NCBI GenBank assembly: GCA_035494735.1
Contig: DATJGS010000014.1
Coordinates: 62,001 to 126,000 of the forward strand
Reading direction: 5' to 3'
DNA length: 64,000 bases
Source: DATJGS01 sp035494735
GTDB lineage: Bacteria > Eisenbacteria > RBG-16-71-46
This document shows, one piece after another, positions 52,845-60,756 of this stretch. The position numbers and the translations under genes are program-made. Below the pieces are notes generated by a model. It was not told the origin of the DNA, ran no database searches, and saw only the letters and a program-made list of their open reading frames with translations. Each line of letters starts with the position of its first letter. The stretch's first letter is position 1.

Positions 52845-54437
52845 TCACCGCCGGACCGCGATCACGACGGTGGCGACCTGCGCCGCCACCAGGAGGAGCG
52901 TCTGGACGCTCTGCCAGACCGTCGTCTCGGGCTTTTCCGGCACCCAGATCATGTCGCCCGGCGCGACGTGCTCGACGTCGTGGGCGCGCAGTGTCTGTCC
53001 GGTGAGGCGTCGCGTGACCAGCACCTTGTTCGTGGCGGCACGATTCGAGAAACCGCCCGCCAGCTGCACGTACGCTGCGGCGCCGAGGTTGGCATCGTAC
53101 TGGACGAGACCGGGCCGGCGCACCTCGCCTTCGACGCGCACCGAGGCCCGGATCGGGTCGACCTGAACCACATCGCCGCCGGTCAGTACGATGTCCAACT
53201 CGGGCGAGTCCTTGAGCCGATTCCAGTCGATTCGAAAGTCGCCGCGCTTCTCGGTGAGCCGCGTGCGCAGCACCTCGTACTCGGCACCGGTCATCTCCGT
53301 CCGGGAGAGGCGTGACAACCGCTCGAGCTCGGGATCGCCGTCCACGGCTTCAGGCGGCACGCGATACAGGTGGATGGTCGAAAGGTCGGCCCGAGGCGAG
53401 AAGCCGCCGCACGATTTGACGAGGTCCGACAGCCGGGTTTGCCCGGTTGCCAGCGGGTACGTGCCGGGCGCGCGCACTTCACCCATGATCGTGGCCTGCT
53501 CCATCACGTGAAAGTCAGGGATGAAGTACAGGTACAGCCGGTCGCCATCGCGCGCAGGCACGCTCGGCGCGCCGCGCTCCAGATCGTCCACGCGACAGCG
53601 CAGCGTTTCGGAGACCGAGGGGCTCGTCCAGCGCACGACGAGGGCGCCGTCGCGACGCGCGCTCGGCAGAGCGCCTCCCGCCAGCGCAAGCAGCGTGCTC
53701 AGGCTGTCTCTCGGCCCCAGCTCGAAGCGTCCCGGCTGTGCGACCGCGCCCTGCACCTCGACGAAGCGTGACGCCATCCCGACGTGCACCACGTCACCGT
53801 CGCGCAGATAGGGATTGTCGACCAGGCCACCCGTGCGTAGAAAGCGCTCCAGGTCCGCGACCTCGATGCTTCCGTCGGCGTGGCGAACCTCGACGTTGCG
53901 ACGCGAGGCGCCCGGCGCCAAGTCGGAATCCGGTAGCGCGTCGGTCACGCGACTGGTCGCGATAACGTCGACCGCCCCGGGGGCACGCAACGCGCCGGTC
54001 GCGTAGATCCGCATCGTCCGGACGCGCACGAGGGACAAGTCCACGCTCACGCCGCGCAGCTGCGTGCGCACGTTGCGATCGACGACGCTCCGCGCTTCAA
54101 CGAGCGTGAGCCCTCCGAGTTTGAACAACCCCCAGCCCGGAATGAACGCCGTTCCCTCCGGGCCCACGGAAAACGGAATGGCGCGCGACACGCGTCCCGA
54201 GAAGTTCAGCTGGAGAACGTCGCCCGGTCCGACGCGGTACACGCCGGCATCCACGGGCCCCGGGGCTGGACCACGCGGGCCGGAAACGATCTCGGACGAG
54301 ACGACAGTGGAATCCGAGGATGGCGCGAGATCGTTCTGCCCCATGGCTGCGGCCTGCAGACGCCCGGCCGGGGCGATGATCGAAAGCGCGAGGACCGCCG
54401 AGCCGAACATGCGAATACGACGGAGCTTCACGCTCAC
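52845..54437 (-). CDS. Wza-like polysaccharide export protein with SLBB repeats
   Basis: Export protein of 530 residues with a signal segment (about 10-30), a polysaccharide export domain (YRVGPGDVLQLNFSG), then four SLBB-like G-x-V-x-x-PG repeats: ATGALRAPGA, QGAVAQPGRF, MGEVRAPGTY and EGEVRRPGLV. A hydrophobic helix near the C-terminus (LLLVAAQVATVVIAV) replaces the amphipathic helix of E. coli Wza. It may form the outer-membrane channel or a periplasmic collar. GTG 54437 overlaps the dehydratase stop (GTGA). Confidence 0.9.
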   Translation of the reverse strand: MSVKLRRIRMFGSAVLALSIIAPAGRLQAAAMGQNDLAPSSDSTVVSSEIVSGPRGPAPGPVDAGVYRVGPGDVLQLNFSGRVSRAIPFSVGPEGTAFIPGWGLFKLGGLTLVEARSVVDRNVRTQLRGVSVDLSLVRVRTMRIYATGALRAPGAVDVIATSRVTDALPDSDLAPGASRRNVEVRHADGSIEVADLERFLRTGGLVDNPYLRDGDVVHVGMASRFVEVQGAVAQPGRFELGPRDSLSTLLALAGGALPSARRDGALVVRWTSPSVSETLRCRVDDLERGAPSVPARDGDRLYLYFIPDFHVMEQATIMGEVRAPGTYPLATGQTRLSDLVKSCGGFSPRADLSTIHLYRVPPEAVDGDPELERLSRLSRTEMTGAEYEVLRTRLTEKRGDFRIDWNRLKDSPELDIVLTGGDVVQVDPIRASVRVEGEVRRPGLVQYDANLGAAAYVQLAGGFSNRAATNKVLVTRRLTGQTLRAHDVEHVAPGDMIWVPEKPETTVWQSVQTLLLVAAQVATVVIAVRR

Positions 54438-55486
54438 GCGCTCGCTCCCTTCAGCACCTTGCGCTGGCCGTACATGCGCTCGTAGTACGCGCGGAACTCG
54501 CCCTGCTTGATCGGCCGCCACCACGACTCGTTCGCGCGGAACCACTCGACCGTCGAGCGGATGCCGTCCTCGAACGCGATCTTCGGTGTCCAGCCGGTGA
54601 CGCGCGAGAGCTTCGACGAATCCACGGCGTAGCGCCGGTCGTGACCGGGGCGATCCTCGACGTGGCGCACGAGGCTCTCGGGCTTGCCGAGCAGGCGCAG
54701 GATCGTGGACGTAATCGTGAGCACGTCCAGCTCGTGCTGCGCGCCGATGTTGAACGTCTCGCCGTCGACGCCGGGCTGCGCGAGCAGCGTCTCGAGCGCC
54801 GCGCAGTGATCGTCGACGTGCAGCCAGTCGCGGCGGTTGAGCCCGGTGCCGTACACGGGCAGCGGCTCGTCGTCGATCGCGTTCGTCACGAACAGGGGCA
54901 CGAGCTTCTCCGGATACTGGCGCGGGCCGTAGTTGTTCGAACAGCGCGTCACCACGACCGGCAGTCCGTACGTCGTGTGATACGCGTACGCCAGTCGGTC
55001 GCCGCCGGCCTTGCTCGCCGAGTACGGGCTGCGCGGCATGAGCGGCCAGGCCTCGGTGGCGTGGCCCTCCAGCACTTCGCCGTAAACCTCGTCCGTGCTG
55101 ACCTGGATGAAGCGCTTCACGTTCTGGCGGCGCGCTTCCTCGCACAGCACGAACACGCCGTAGACGTCCGTCTGGATGAACTCGCCGGGTGTCTCGATGG
55201 AGCGGTCGACGTGCGACTCGGCCGCGAAGTTCAGCACGAAGTCGCAGCCCTTCATGGCGCGGGCCACGGCGTCCGGGTTGCGGATGTCGCCGTGCACGAA
55301 CGTGAGCGACTTGGGCGGCACGCCGTCCAGGTTCTCCTTCCGACCGGCGTAGGTCAGCGCGTCGAGCACGACGACGTGACTGCCCGGATGGCGCGCGAGG
55401 AACGCGTGCACGAAGTTCGCGCCGATGAATCCGGCGCCCCCCGTCACCAGCACGCGACTCCCGTCGAGGCGCGAAGCCTCACCCAT
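54434..55486 (-). CDS. rfbB: dTDP-glucose 4,6-dehydratase
   Basis: SDR enzyme of 350 residues. GGAGFIGANFVHAFL, the STDEVYGEV motif, the catalytic YxxxK as YSASK, and NNYGPRQYPEKL give the RmlB/RfbB signature. It makes dTDP-4-keto-6-deoxyglucose, the precursor of rhamnose and amino-deoxy sugars. No rmlA or rmlD is in the window. The cupin gene before it and the DegT aminotransferase at 33.1 kb could use its product. The gene overlaps the cupin gene by eight bases. Confidence 0.95.
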   Translation of the reverse strand: MGEASRLDGSRVLVTGGAGFIGANFVHAFLARHPGSHVVVLDALTYAGRKENLDGVPPKSLTFVHGDIRNPDAVARAMKGCDFVLNFAAESHVDRSIETPGEFIQTDVYGVFVLCEEARRQNVKRFIQVSTDEVYGEVLEGHATEAWPLMPRSPYSASKAGGDRLAYAYHTTYGLPVVVTRCSNNYGPRQYPEKLVPLFVTNAIDDEPLPVYGTGLNRRDWLHVDDHCAALETLLAQPGVDGETFNIGAQHELDVLTITSTILRLLGKPESLVRHVEDRPGHDRRYAVDSSKLSRVTGWTPKIAFEDGIRSTVEWFRANESWWRPIKQGEFRAYYERMYGQRKVLKGASA

Positions 55487-55934
55487 CCTTCTGACTCCAG
55501 TCGTAGGGCACGTCCGGGCTGTGCGGCGGCACGCGGAATTCGTCGGGGCTGTCGTACACGTAGTGCTCGGTCGGCGTGTTCACGAGGTACGCGGGCTCGG
55601 TGCCGATGCCCTTCATGCCGTGCAGCACGAACGGCGGGATGACGAGCAGGATGGGGTTCTGTTCCCCCATGAAGAACTCGTTGATCTCGCCCTTCGTCTT
55701 GCTGTTGTCGCGCGTGTCATAGAGCACGACCTTGGCCATCCCTTTGACGAACACGAAGTGGTCGGTCTGCTTCTTGTGGTAGTGCCAGCCCTTCACCACT
55801 CCTGGATACACCACGGACAGGTAGACCTGCCCGAACTTCTGAAAGAATTCGTCGTCGTCGCGCATCATCTCCATGAGCAGGCCGCGCTCGTCGGGGATGA
55901 CTTTGAGCCGCTTGATCTTGACGCCTTCGATCAT
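55479..55934 (-). CDS. dTDP-4-dehydrorhamnose 3,5-epimerase-like cupin (RmlC/FdtA family)
   Basis: Cupin protein of 151 residues. KGWHYHKKQTDHFVFVKG is the RmlC-family metal-free active-site region, with FVLHGMKG and a SPDEFRVPPHSPDVPYDW end. It could epimerise C3/C5 or isomerise C3/C4 of the dTDP-4-keto sugar made by the neighbouring dehydratase; the substrate is uncertain. ATG 55934 overlaps the stop of the UDP-glucose dehydrogenase gene (ATGA). Confidence 0.88.
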   Translation of the reverse strand: MIEGVKIKRLKVIPDERGLLMEMMRDDDEFFQKFGQVYLSVVYPGVVKGWHYHKKQTDHFVFVKGMAKVVLYDTRDNSKTKGEINEFFMGEQNPILLVIPPFVLHGMKGIGTEPAYLVNTPTEHYVYDSPDEFRVPPHSPDVPYDWSQKDG

Positions 55935-57274
55935 GAGGGTCCCCCGCCTCGCCCCTGGCGCCCGGCACGCCCGCGGCCGACGCCGATGTGCTTCAAGCCC
56001 GCGGCCTCGACCTCGTCGGCGTCGTACAGGTTGCGCAGGTCGCACAGCACCGGCTTGCGCATGATCCGCTTGAGCCGGCTCAGGTTCATGTTCCGGAATT
56101 CGTTCCACTCGGTGACGATGGCCAGCGCGTCCGCGCCGCGCGCGGCGTCGTACGCGTCCGTCGCGAACGTGACGCCCTTGAGCTGCGGCAGCAGCGCGGC
56201 TTTTTCCTGGGCCACGGGATCGAACGCCGTGACCTTGAGGCCGCGGCGCTTGAGTCCGGCGATGATGGTCAGCGCCGGCGCTTCGCGCAGGTCGTCGGTA
56301 TTCGGCTTGAACGCGAGGCCGAGCACGCCGATGCGCCCGTGCTTGCGCCCCGCGGCGCGCGCGATCTTGTCGACCATGCGCTTCATCTGATTCTCGTTCG
56401 CGGCGATCGTCGCGTCGACGATGCCCGTGCTCACGCCCGCGGCGCGCGCGAACGCGGACAGGGCGTGCGTGTCCTTCGGGAAGCACGAGCCGCCGTAGCC
56501 CGGGCCCGAGTGCAGGAACTTGCTGCCGATGCGCCGGTCCATGCCCATGCCCTTGGCCACGGCCTGCACGTCGGCGCCCAGCATCTCGCACACGTTCGCG
56601 ATCTCGTTGATGAACGAGATCTTCGTCGCCAGGAAGCAGTTCGACGCGTACTTGATCAACTCCGCACTCTCCAGCGTCGTGACCACCATCGGGGTCTCGA
56701 TCAGGAACAGCGGGTCGTGGATCTTGCGCAGGATCTCTTCGGCCTTCTTCGACTCGGCGCCGATCACCACGCGATCCGGACGCATGAACGTCTCGATGGC
56801 CGAGCCCTCGCGCAGGAACTCGGGGTTCGACGCGACGTCGAAGTCGCTGCCGCGCTTCGCGAACTTGCGCATGTGCCGGTACAGGTCGCGCGCGGTGCCG
56901 ACGGGCGCCGTGCTCTTCTGGACGACGAGCTTGTAGCCGTCGAGGTTCTGGGCGACGACCTTGGCGACCGAGTAGATGGCGCGCGTGTCCGCGCTGCCGT
57001 CGGCCCTGGGCGGCGTGCCGACCGTGATGAACACGACCTTCGAGCCCTTGAGCGCGGCCTTCAGATCGCTCTCGAACGTGAGCCGGCCCTCGCTGACGTT
57101 GCGGGCGACGATTTCGGGCAGCCCGGGCTCGAAGAACGGCAATTCCAGGGCGCGCAGGCGCGCGATCTTGTCCTCGTCGCTGTCGACGCACGCGACGCGA
57201 TTGCCGAAGTCGGCGAGGCACGCGCCGGTCACGAGGCCGACGTAGCCGGTGCCGACGACGGTGATCTTGTACAC
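55931..57274 (-). CDS. ugd: UDP-glucose 6-dehydrogenase
   Basis: NAD-dependent dehydrogenase of 447 residues. N-terminal VVGTGYVGLVTGACLADFG, VGTPPRADGSAD, EFLREGSAIETFMRPDRVV, and the catalytic cysteine in GPGYGGSCFPKDTHALSAF are intact. It oxidises UDP-glucose to UDP-glucuronate. The start is GTG at 57274 with AAAGGA upstream. A promoter (57348-57377) precedes it and probably drives ugd, the cupin, rfbB, wza and wzz. Confidence 0.96.
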   Translation of the reverse strand: MYKITVVGTGYVGLVTGACLADFGNRVACVDSDEDKIARLRALELPFFEPGLPEIVARNVSEGRLTFESDLKAALKGSKVVFITVGTPPRADGSADTRAIYSVAKVVAQNLDGYKLVVQKSTAPVGTARDLYRHMRKFAKRGSDFDVASNPEFLREGSAIETFMRPDRVVIGAESKKAEEILRKIHDPLFLIETPMVVTTLESAELIKYASNCFLATKISFINEIANVCEMLGADVQAVAKGMGMDRRIGSKFLHSGPGYGGSCFPKDTHALSAFARAAGVSTGIVDATIAANENQMKRMVDKIARAAGRKHGRIGVLGLAFKPNTDDLREAPALTIIAGLKRRGLKVTAFDPVAQEKAALLPQLKGVTFATDAYDAARGADALAIVTEWNEFRNMNLSRLKRIMRKPVLCDLRNLYDADEVEAAGLKHIGVGRGRAGRQGRGGGPS

Positions 57275-57347
57275 GCAGGTCCTTTCCGCTGGTCCTAGGG
57301 GGCGAAACGGCCCGCCACCCGAGGGGCCGAGCCGAGGTCAGCCGGGC

Positions 57348-57377
57348 AGGTTAGTGGGTGCGCCCGCGAGCGGTCAA
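57348..57377 (-). promoter_or_regulatory. Sigma70-like promoter for ugd-rfbB-wza-wzz unit
   Basis: On the minus strand, TTGACC (57372-57377) and TAACCT (57348-57353) are 18 bases apart, about 75 bases before the ugd GTG start. The motif form matches the boxes before the mutase gene and the SDR gene at 41811-42809. Confidence 0.5.
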
Positions 57378-57409
57378 ACCGGCGCCGCGCCCGGCAGGGC
57401 GTGCGGCGG

Positions 57410-57438
57410 TGGACCCTCGCGGCCCCGGCCTGTAGCTT
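57410..57438 (+). promoter_or_regulatory. Promoter for a leaderless GT-C transcript
   Basis: TGGACC (57410-57415) and TAGCTT (57433-57438) have a 17-base spacer. The ATG at 57447 lies eight bases after the minus-10, the same distance as for the O-antigen ligase gene at 50394, and again no Shine-Dalgarno site is present. Confidence 0.4.
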
Positions 57439-57446
57439 GGCAGCCC

Positions 57447-59090
57447 ATGAGCGTCGCGGCGCCTCCTCCCGCCCATTCCCTTGTCGCGCCGCGTTCCGCG
57501 GTGTGGCCGATCGCCGCGGTCCTGGCCGTCGCCATCGCGCTCCGCGTCTACGGCCTCGAGCGCCATTCGCTGTCGCTCGACGAAGCCGTGTGCTGGTGGA
57601 ACGCGACGCGCCCCACGTGGCGCGCGGCCGCATTCGCCGAGCCCAATCACGCGCCGCTCTGGTGGTGGATCACGCGCGCGTTCGTGCTCGCGTTCGGAGA
57701 TCGCGAGGCGGTGCTGCGCGCGCCCGCCGCGTTGGCCGGCATCGCGGCCGTCGCGCTGGCCTGGCGACTGGCGGGGCGCGTCCTCGATCCGGCGCGAGCG
57801 GTCGTGCGCGCGGGCTTCCGTGGGATCGACGCCGGCGCGCCGACCTGGGTCGCGGCGTTCGCGGCGGTGAACCCGTTCTGGCTCGAGTACTCGCAGGAAG
57901 CGCGCATGTATTCGACGCTGCTCGCCGGCTCGCTCGGGCTGTCGCTGCTTCTGCTCTCGTGGCTGGAGAGGCGACGCGGCGTCACGCTCGCGGCGTATGC
58001 GTTTCTGGCCGCGGCGCTGCTGTACGTGCACGTGTTCGCCGGGCTCACGTTGCTCGCGCACGCTGCTTTCATGCTCTTGCGCGGACGCGCCGCCCCTACG
58101 CCCGGCGTGCGCGCGCCGCTCGTGCCATTGCTCGGCGCTCAGGCTGCAGCCGTGCTCGCGTTCGCGCCGTGGGCCGCTCGCTCGCTGGGCTCGGGCGTCG
58201 AGGTCGCCTCGTTCGGGCGCTTCGGCGCGGTCCAGCGCCTAGCGTTCGCGCTGTGGCGGCTGGCGTATGGACCGACGTGGGCCGCGCTCGATCGTCCCCG
58301 CATCGACGCGGGGGCGGTCGCCCTGATACGCGCCGAGTGGCCGGCGCTGGCCGTCGGCGGCGCGCTGGCCATCGCGGCGGCTCTGTCGTTCGTGTGGGCG
58401 ATGCGCCGCGATCCGGTAGCACGCGACTTCGTGCTTACGCTGGCCGCGGTTCCGGCGCTCGTGCTGCTCGCCGCGTTCTCGCGCCTGCCGCTGCTCCACG
58501 AGAAGTACCTGATCGGTGTGGCACCGGCCGTGGCCATGGTGCTCGTGGTCGGCGCGCGCGCCGCACCGTGGATCGGCCGTGTGCTCGGCGTCGCGCTCGC
58601 TGCGTTTGTCGCGCTCGGCGCGGTGGCGTTCGTGGCTCCCATGAATCCGATCGCCGCCCGCCTTGTCGTGCGCGGTCATCCCTACGGAAAGGAGGACTGG
58701 CGTGCGGCGCACGCGTGGGTTGCGACTCATGCGGGTCCACACGACGTCACGCTGATCCAGCCCACGTTCTGCCGGATCCCGTGGGACTACTACGATCGCG
58801 GGCGTCTGCCGGTCGCCACGCTCGGCACCGAGGCGCCGGCGCGCGCGGACTTCGCGGCCGCGCTCGCGGGACACGCGGACGCGGAACGCGTGTTCCTCGT
58901 AACCGGAAGCAACCCGGCGCCGCTCCGCGAACGCATGATCGCGGACCTCGCTGCATGGACGTCGCCACCTGGCGCGCCGGCCGCGACTGCGCCGCGCGCG
59001 CGCGTGCTGTTCCCGGCGCAGTGGGGCGTGTGGGCGTGCGAGTTTCCGCCGCCGCTGGCGGGCACGACGCGAGGAGCGCAGGCGCGCTAG
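57447..59090 (+). CDS. GT-C family membrane glycosyltransferase (ArnT/mannosyltransferase-like)
   Basis: Membrane protein of 547 residues with about 11 helices and a soluble C-terminal part. The first loop has SLDEAVCWWN, the acidic GT-C motif, and YSQEARMYSTLLAGSL matches the family's second motif. It transfers a sugar from a lipid-linked donor outside the membrane. The plus-strand orientation is opposite to its neighbours. Its stop overlaps the next gene's stop in a CTAG palindrome (59087-59090). Confidence 0.87.
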   Translation: MSVAAPPPAHSLVAPRSAVWPIAAVLAVAIALRVYGLERHSLSLDEAVCWWNATRPTWRAAAFAEPNHAPLWWWITRAFVLAFGDREAVLRAPAALAGIAAVALAWRLAGRVLDPARAVVRAGFRGIDAGAPTWVAAFAAVNPFWLEYSQEARMYSTLLAGSLGLSLLLLSWLERRRGVTLAAYAFLAAALLYVHVFAGLTLLAHAAFMLLRGRAAPTPGVRAPLVPLLGAQAAAVLAFAPWAARSLGSGVEVASFGRFGAVQRLAFALWRLAYGPTWAALDRPRIDAGAVALIRAEWPALAVGGALAIAAALSFVWAMRRDPVARDFVLTLAAVPALVLLAAFSRLPLLHEKYLIGVAPAVAMVLVVGARAAPWIGRVLGVALAAFVALGAVAFVAPMNPIAARLVVRGHPYGKEDWRAAHAWVATHAGPHDVTLIQPTFCRIPWDYYDRGRLPVATLGTEAPARADFAAALAGHADAERVFLVTGSNPAPLRERMIADLAAWTSPPGAPAATAPRARVLFPAQWGVWACEFPPPLAGTTRGAQAR

Positions 59091-60028
59091 CGAACCGCCG
59101 CGCGCCACTCGGCGAGCACGTCGGCCACGGTGTCGGCCAGCGCACGCGCCGGGCGCCAGCCGGTGTCGGCGGCCAGCCGCGAGGGATCTCCGACGAGGTA
59201 TGGCACGTCGGCCGGGCGCTGCCGTGCGGGATCGACCTCGATGCGTACGGGCTTGCGCGCGGCGGCCGCCATCTCGGCGACGAGATCGGCGAGCCTCACG
59301 CCTTCGCCCCGGCATACATTGTACGCGCGGCCCGCGATGCCGCGCTCGATCAGCGCGAGGTACGCCAGGGCCACGTCGCGCACGTCGAGCATGTCGCGCG
59401 TCACCTGGAGATTGCCGACGCGCAGCACCGGTTCCGCCGTGCCCGCCTCGATGCGCGCGATCTGCTCGGCGAACGACGGAATCACGAAGCGCGGCGTCTG
59501 CCCGGGCCCGGTGTGCGCGAACGAGCGCGTGCGTATCACGTCGAGGCCGTAGTGGCGCGTGTGCGCGTCGGCCAGCGCGTCCGCCGCGGCCTTGGACAGC
59601 CCGTACGGGCTGACCGGCTGGAACGGCGCGTCCTCCGCGACGCGCGAGCCCTCGGGCTGCGGCCCGTACGATTCGCTCGTGCCGATCACGAGCACACGCG
59701 CGCGCGGCGCCGCGTGACGCACGGCTTCCAGCACGTTCCATGTACCGAGCGCGTTCAACCGGAACGTCAGCTCGGGCTGCTCGAATGAAACCGCGGCGCT
59801 GCTCTGCCCGGCGAGATGGACGACCGCGTCGGGCGCGGCGGCGCGCATCGCGTCGACGAGCGACGCGTCATCCAGAACGTTCGCTTGGTGCCAGACGGCG
59901 AGCCCCGCCACGTCGGGTGCCGCGCTCTCGGGCCCGAGTCCGTGCACACGTGCGCCGGCTTCCGTGCAGACGCGGGCGACGTGTGGGCCGACGAAACCGC
60001 TGACGCCGGTCACGAGCACGCTTCGCAA
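59087..60028 (-). CDS. NAD-dependent epimerase/dehydratase, GDP-mannose-dehydratase/Rmd-like SDR
   Basis: SDR enzyme of 313 residues with GVSGFVGPHVARV, IGTSESYG and the YxxxK site as YGLSK, and RSFAHTGPGQTP typical of GDP-6-deoxy-D-mannose reductase/dehydratase relatives. It acts on an NDP-keto-sugar in deoxysugar synthesis. The start is TTG at 60028, two bases after the acyltransferase stop; the GTG at 60019 is an alternative. Confidence 0.88.
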   Translation of the reverse strand: MRSVLVTGVSGFVGPHVARVCTEAGARVHGLGPESAAPDVAGLAVWHQANVLDDASLVDAMRAAAPDAVVHLAGQSSAAVSFEQPELTFRLNALGTWNVLEAVRHAAPRARVLVIGTSESYGPQPEGSRVAEDAPFQPVSPYGLSKAAADALADAHTRHYGLDVIRTRSFAHTGPGQTPRFVIPSFAEQIARIEAGTAEPVLRVGNLQVTRDMLDVRDVALAYLALIERGIAGRAYNVCRGEGVRLADLVAEMAAAARKPVRIEVDPARQRPADVPYLVGDPSRLAADTGWRPARALADTVADVLAEWRAAVR

Positions 60029-60030
60029 GC

Positions 60031-60756
60031 TCAGGGCGCGTCTCCGGTGACCCTCGCGGGTACGCCCATCACCATCTTCCCGGGAGGCACACTGCGGGTG
60101 ACGACGGCGCCGGCCGCCACGACCGCGCGCTCGCCGATCTCGATGCCGGGCAGAAGCACGGCCCCGAGACCGATCGAACACGCGCGGCGCAGGATCGGTC
60201 CATGGATCGACTCCTCGGCATACTTCCCCTCCCACATCCTGTTGTCGTTTGCGCTCGACACGTGAGCGCTCACGAACACGTCGTCTTCGAGCAGCATGTT
60301 CCCGGTGAGATGCGTGAGATCCATGATCTTGCATCGCGCGCCAATCTTTGTTCCGTAGTTCACGGTCACCGCGCGGCCGATCAACGTGCGATCTCCGACC
60401 TCGCACTCCTCGCGGAGCGCCGCCAGGTCGCCGATGAGCACTTCTCTGCCGATTCTCGATCCCCGGTAGATCACGGCGTTCGATCCGATCACCGATCCTT
60501 CGCCGATCTCCAAGGGCGGGAGCGTCGGCTGGAGAGGTCGGGTCGCAGCGGCGGTGGCGAAAGGAGGGCGGCCGAGAACCGCACCCGGCATCACGTGGAC
60601 GCCACGGCGCAACATGGTCCCTTCGCACACCACGACGTTCTCCTCGAGCTGGCAACCGTCTTCGATCGTCGCTCCGGCCCGCACAACGACGCTCGCGTGC
60701 AGCGAAGCGCGTCCCACACGCGCGTCTGCATGAACGTTCGGCGAGGAGGAAGTCAT
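60031..60756 (-). CDS. Left-handed beta-helix (hexapeptide) acyltransferase
   Basis: Protein of 241 residues built of repeated [LIV]GxxxxI-type hexapeptides (EIGEGSVIGSNAVIYRG, RIGREVLIGDLA and IGLGAVLLPGIEIGE), typical of LbH O-/N-acetyltransferases such as WbbJ or sugar-amine acetylases. The catalytic His-like position is in AHVSSANDNRMW. It acetylates a sugar or amino-sugar. The ATG at 60756 shares its A with the TGA of the SDR gene upstream (TGATG). Confidence 0.9.
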   Translation of the reverse strand: MTSSSPNVHADARVGRASLHASVVVRAGATIEDGCQLEENVVVCEGTMLRRGVHVMPGAVLGRPPFATAAATRPLQPTLPPLEIGEGSVIGSNAVIYRGSRIGREVLIGDLAALREECEVGDRTLIGRAVTVNYGTKIGARCKIMDLTHLTGNMLLEDDVFVSAHVSSANDNRMWEGKYAEESIHGPILRRACSIGLGAVLLPGIEIGERAVVAAGAVVTRSVPPGKMVMGVPARVTGDAP

